64,000 nt of DNA, taken from assembly GCF_002846395.1 (NCBI RefSeq), contig NZ_PJMU01000001.1, positions 186,001 through 250,000 of the forward strand, in the 5' to 3' direction. The position numbers and the translations under genes were made by a program. The DNA is from Pontibacter ramchanderi (GTDB lineage Bacteria; Bacteroidota; Bacteroidia; Cytophagales; Hymenobacteraceae). This document shows, piece after piece, positions 63,347 through 64,000 of this stretch (within the stretch, counting starts at the first letter, position 1; each line of letters begins with the position of its first letter). The notes beneath the pieces are model-generated. The model was not told the origin of the DNA, did no database searches, and saw only the letters and a program-made list of their open reading frames with translations.

Positions 63347-64000
63347 TCGTAGGCGTAATAGGTATCGGACTGATCGGGGGATCCATGGCCATGGACCTTA
63401 GGCAACGTGGTGTTGCCACCAAAGTAATCGGCTCAGACAATAACCCGGAGCACATCCGGCTGGCGAAAAGTGCCGGCATTATACAGGAAGAAGCCAGTCT
63501 CGAAGAGCTGGCCGGCAGCTGTGATCTGATCATTGTCGCCACACCCGTGGATGTGTCGCCGGGCATCGTGCTGGCACTTTTGGATCAGGTAAGGGATGGC
63601 GCGGTGGTGCTGGACGTGGGCTCCACAAAAGAGCAGATTTGCCAGACTGTTGCGAGCCATCCACGCAGACAGCAGTTTGTGGCCTGCCACCCCATAGCGG
63701 GCACTGAAAACACCGGTCCCGCAGCGGCGCACCACAAACTCTTCGACCAGAAAGTGAACATCATTTGCAATGCGGAAGCCTCTGGCGCTGCAGCCCTGCA
63801 GCAGGCGGAGGCTATGTTTGGTGCGCTTAAAATGCATACGGTACACATGGAGGCCCGGGAACATGACCGCCACATTGCCTTTGTTTCGCACTTATCCCAC
63901 ATCACTTCCTTTGCCCTCGGCCTCACCGTACTGAAGATCGAAAAGGACGAGAAAAGCATATTTAATATGGCCGGCAGTGGTTTTGCCTCCACTGTGCGAC
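63343..64000 (+). CDS. tyrA: Prephenate dehydrogenase, 3' end beyond the window
   Basis: Oxidative decarboxylation of prephenate toward tyrosine. Runs in frame to the window edge with no stop, 219 residues visible. Rossmann motif VGVIGIGLIGGSMAMDL, then DVGSTKEQI, ACHPIAGTENTGP and HDRHIAFVSHLSHITSFAL, all TyrA blocks. The start overlaps the aminotransferase stop by four bases (ATGA), so it is translationally coupled. Bifunctionality with chorismate mutase or DAHP synthase cannot be seen here. Confidence 0.93.
   Translation, partial: MIVGVIGIGLIGGSMAMDLRQRGVATKVIGSDNNPEHIRLAKSAGIIQEEASLEELAGSCDLIIVATPVDVSPGIVLALLDQVRDGAVVLDVGSTKEQICQTVASHPRRQQFVACHPIAGTENTGPAAAHHKLFDQKVNIICNAEASGAAALQQAEAMFGALKMHTVHMEAREHDRHIAFVSHLSHITSFALGLTVLKIEKDEKSIFNMAGSGFASTVR

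Noticed and set aside
1..64000. CRISPR arrays, tRNA or rRNA genes, insertion sequences, prophage
   Set aside because: No regularly spaced repeats, cloverleaf-like sequences, transposase or phage genes were seen on reading both strands.

Overview
The window looks like chromosome of a Bacteroidota bacterium, most probably the Cytophagales/Hymenobacteraceae (Pontibacter or a relative). The phylum rests on a SusC/SusD pair, short-leader genes without clear Shine-Dalgarno boxes, a TAnnTTTG-type promoter before susC, many lipoproteins with an LxxC lipobox, and Bacteroidota-type M13, M16, ECF sigma and CheB/CheR/PAS kinase proteins. The family is a weaker guess. I see no rRNA, tRNA, CRISPR array, insertion sequence or prophage.

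Layout. 1-10836: the end of a class IV aminotransferase, a PAP2 phosphatase, a minus-strand response regulator/kinase/PepSY-SdiA-propeller lipoprotein operon, a class A penicillin-binding protein, an internally duplicated protein of unknown function, and malate:quinone oxidoreductase. 10943-20488: M13 peptidase, YceI protein, methyltransferase plus GNAT, fasciclin lipoprotein, an active/inactive M16 pair, then about 600 bp holding two copies of a structured repeat and a small lipoprotein. 20680-29845: a minus-strand run of HrpB helicase, ankyrin protein, MhuD/IsdG-like monooxygenase, a giant CheB-CheR-PAS kinase and a kinase-less bacteriophytochrome sensor. 30081-43836: ECF sigma/anti-sigma, an orphan ExbD, oxidoreductases, ACR3 arsenite exporter, MscS channel, zincin lipoprotein, MATE and TspO-like membrane proteins and several small proteins. 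43997-54267: SusC, SusD and a Tat-exported phosphoesterase, a SIMPL protein, an EEP-fold lipoprotein and gamma-glutamyltransferase. 54496-60711: five successive overlapping genes encoding MoxR ATPase, unknown protein, zincin-VWA protein, unknown protein and an adenylate-forming enzyme. 60687-64000: NadR-like NAD enzyme, then an aromatic amino acid operon (aminotransferase and TyrA) behind a long leader.

The strongest observations are these. (1) The leader at 61860-62140 holds two tandem attenuators. Each has a Tyr/Phe-rich leader peptide, a candidate antiterminator and a terminator, and the two look like a duplication. (2) The word CAGGTATA/TATACCTG is scattered over the whole window, in genes and between them and in both orientations, at about five times the expected frequency for its core hexamer; one inverted pair forms a terminator. 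(3) The five-gene MoxR/VWA-zincin/adenylating-enzyme operon looks like an uncharacterised ATP-driven system. (4) The split phytochrome locus has a heme-monooxygenase-like gene in the same run. (5) Two copies of an element at 19743-20273 keep their hairpin while the stem sequence differs.
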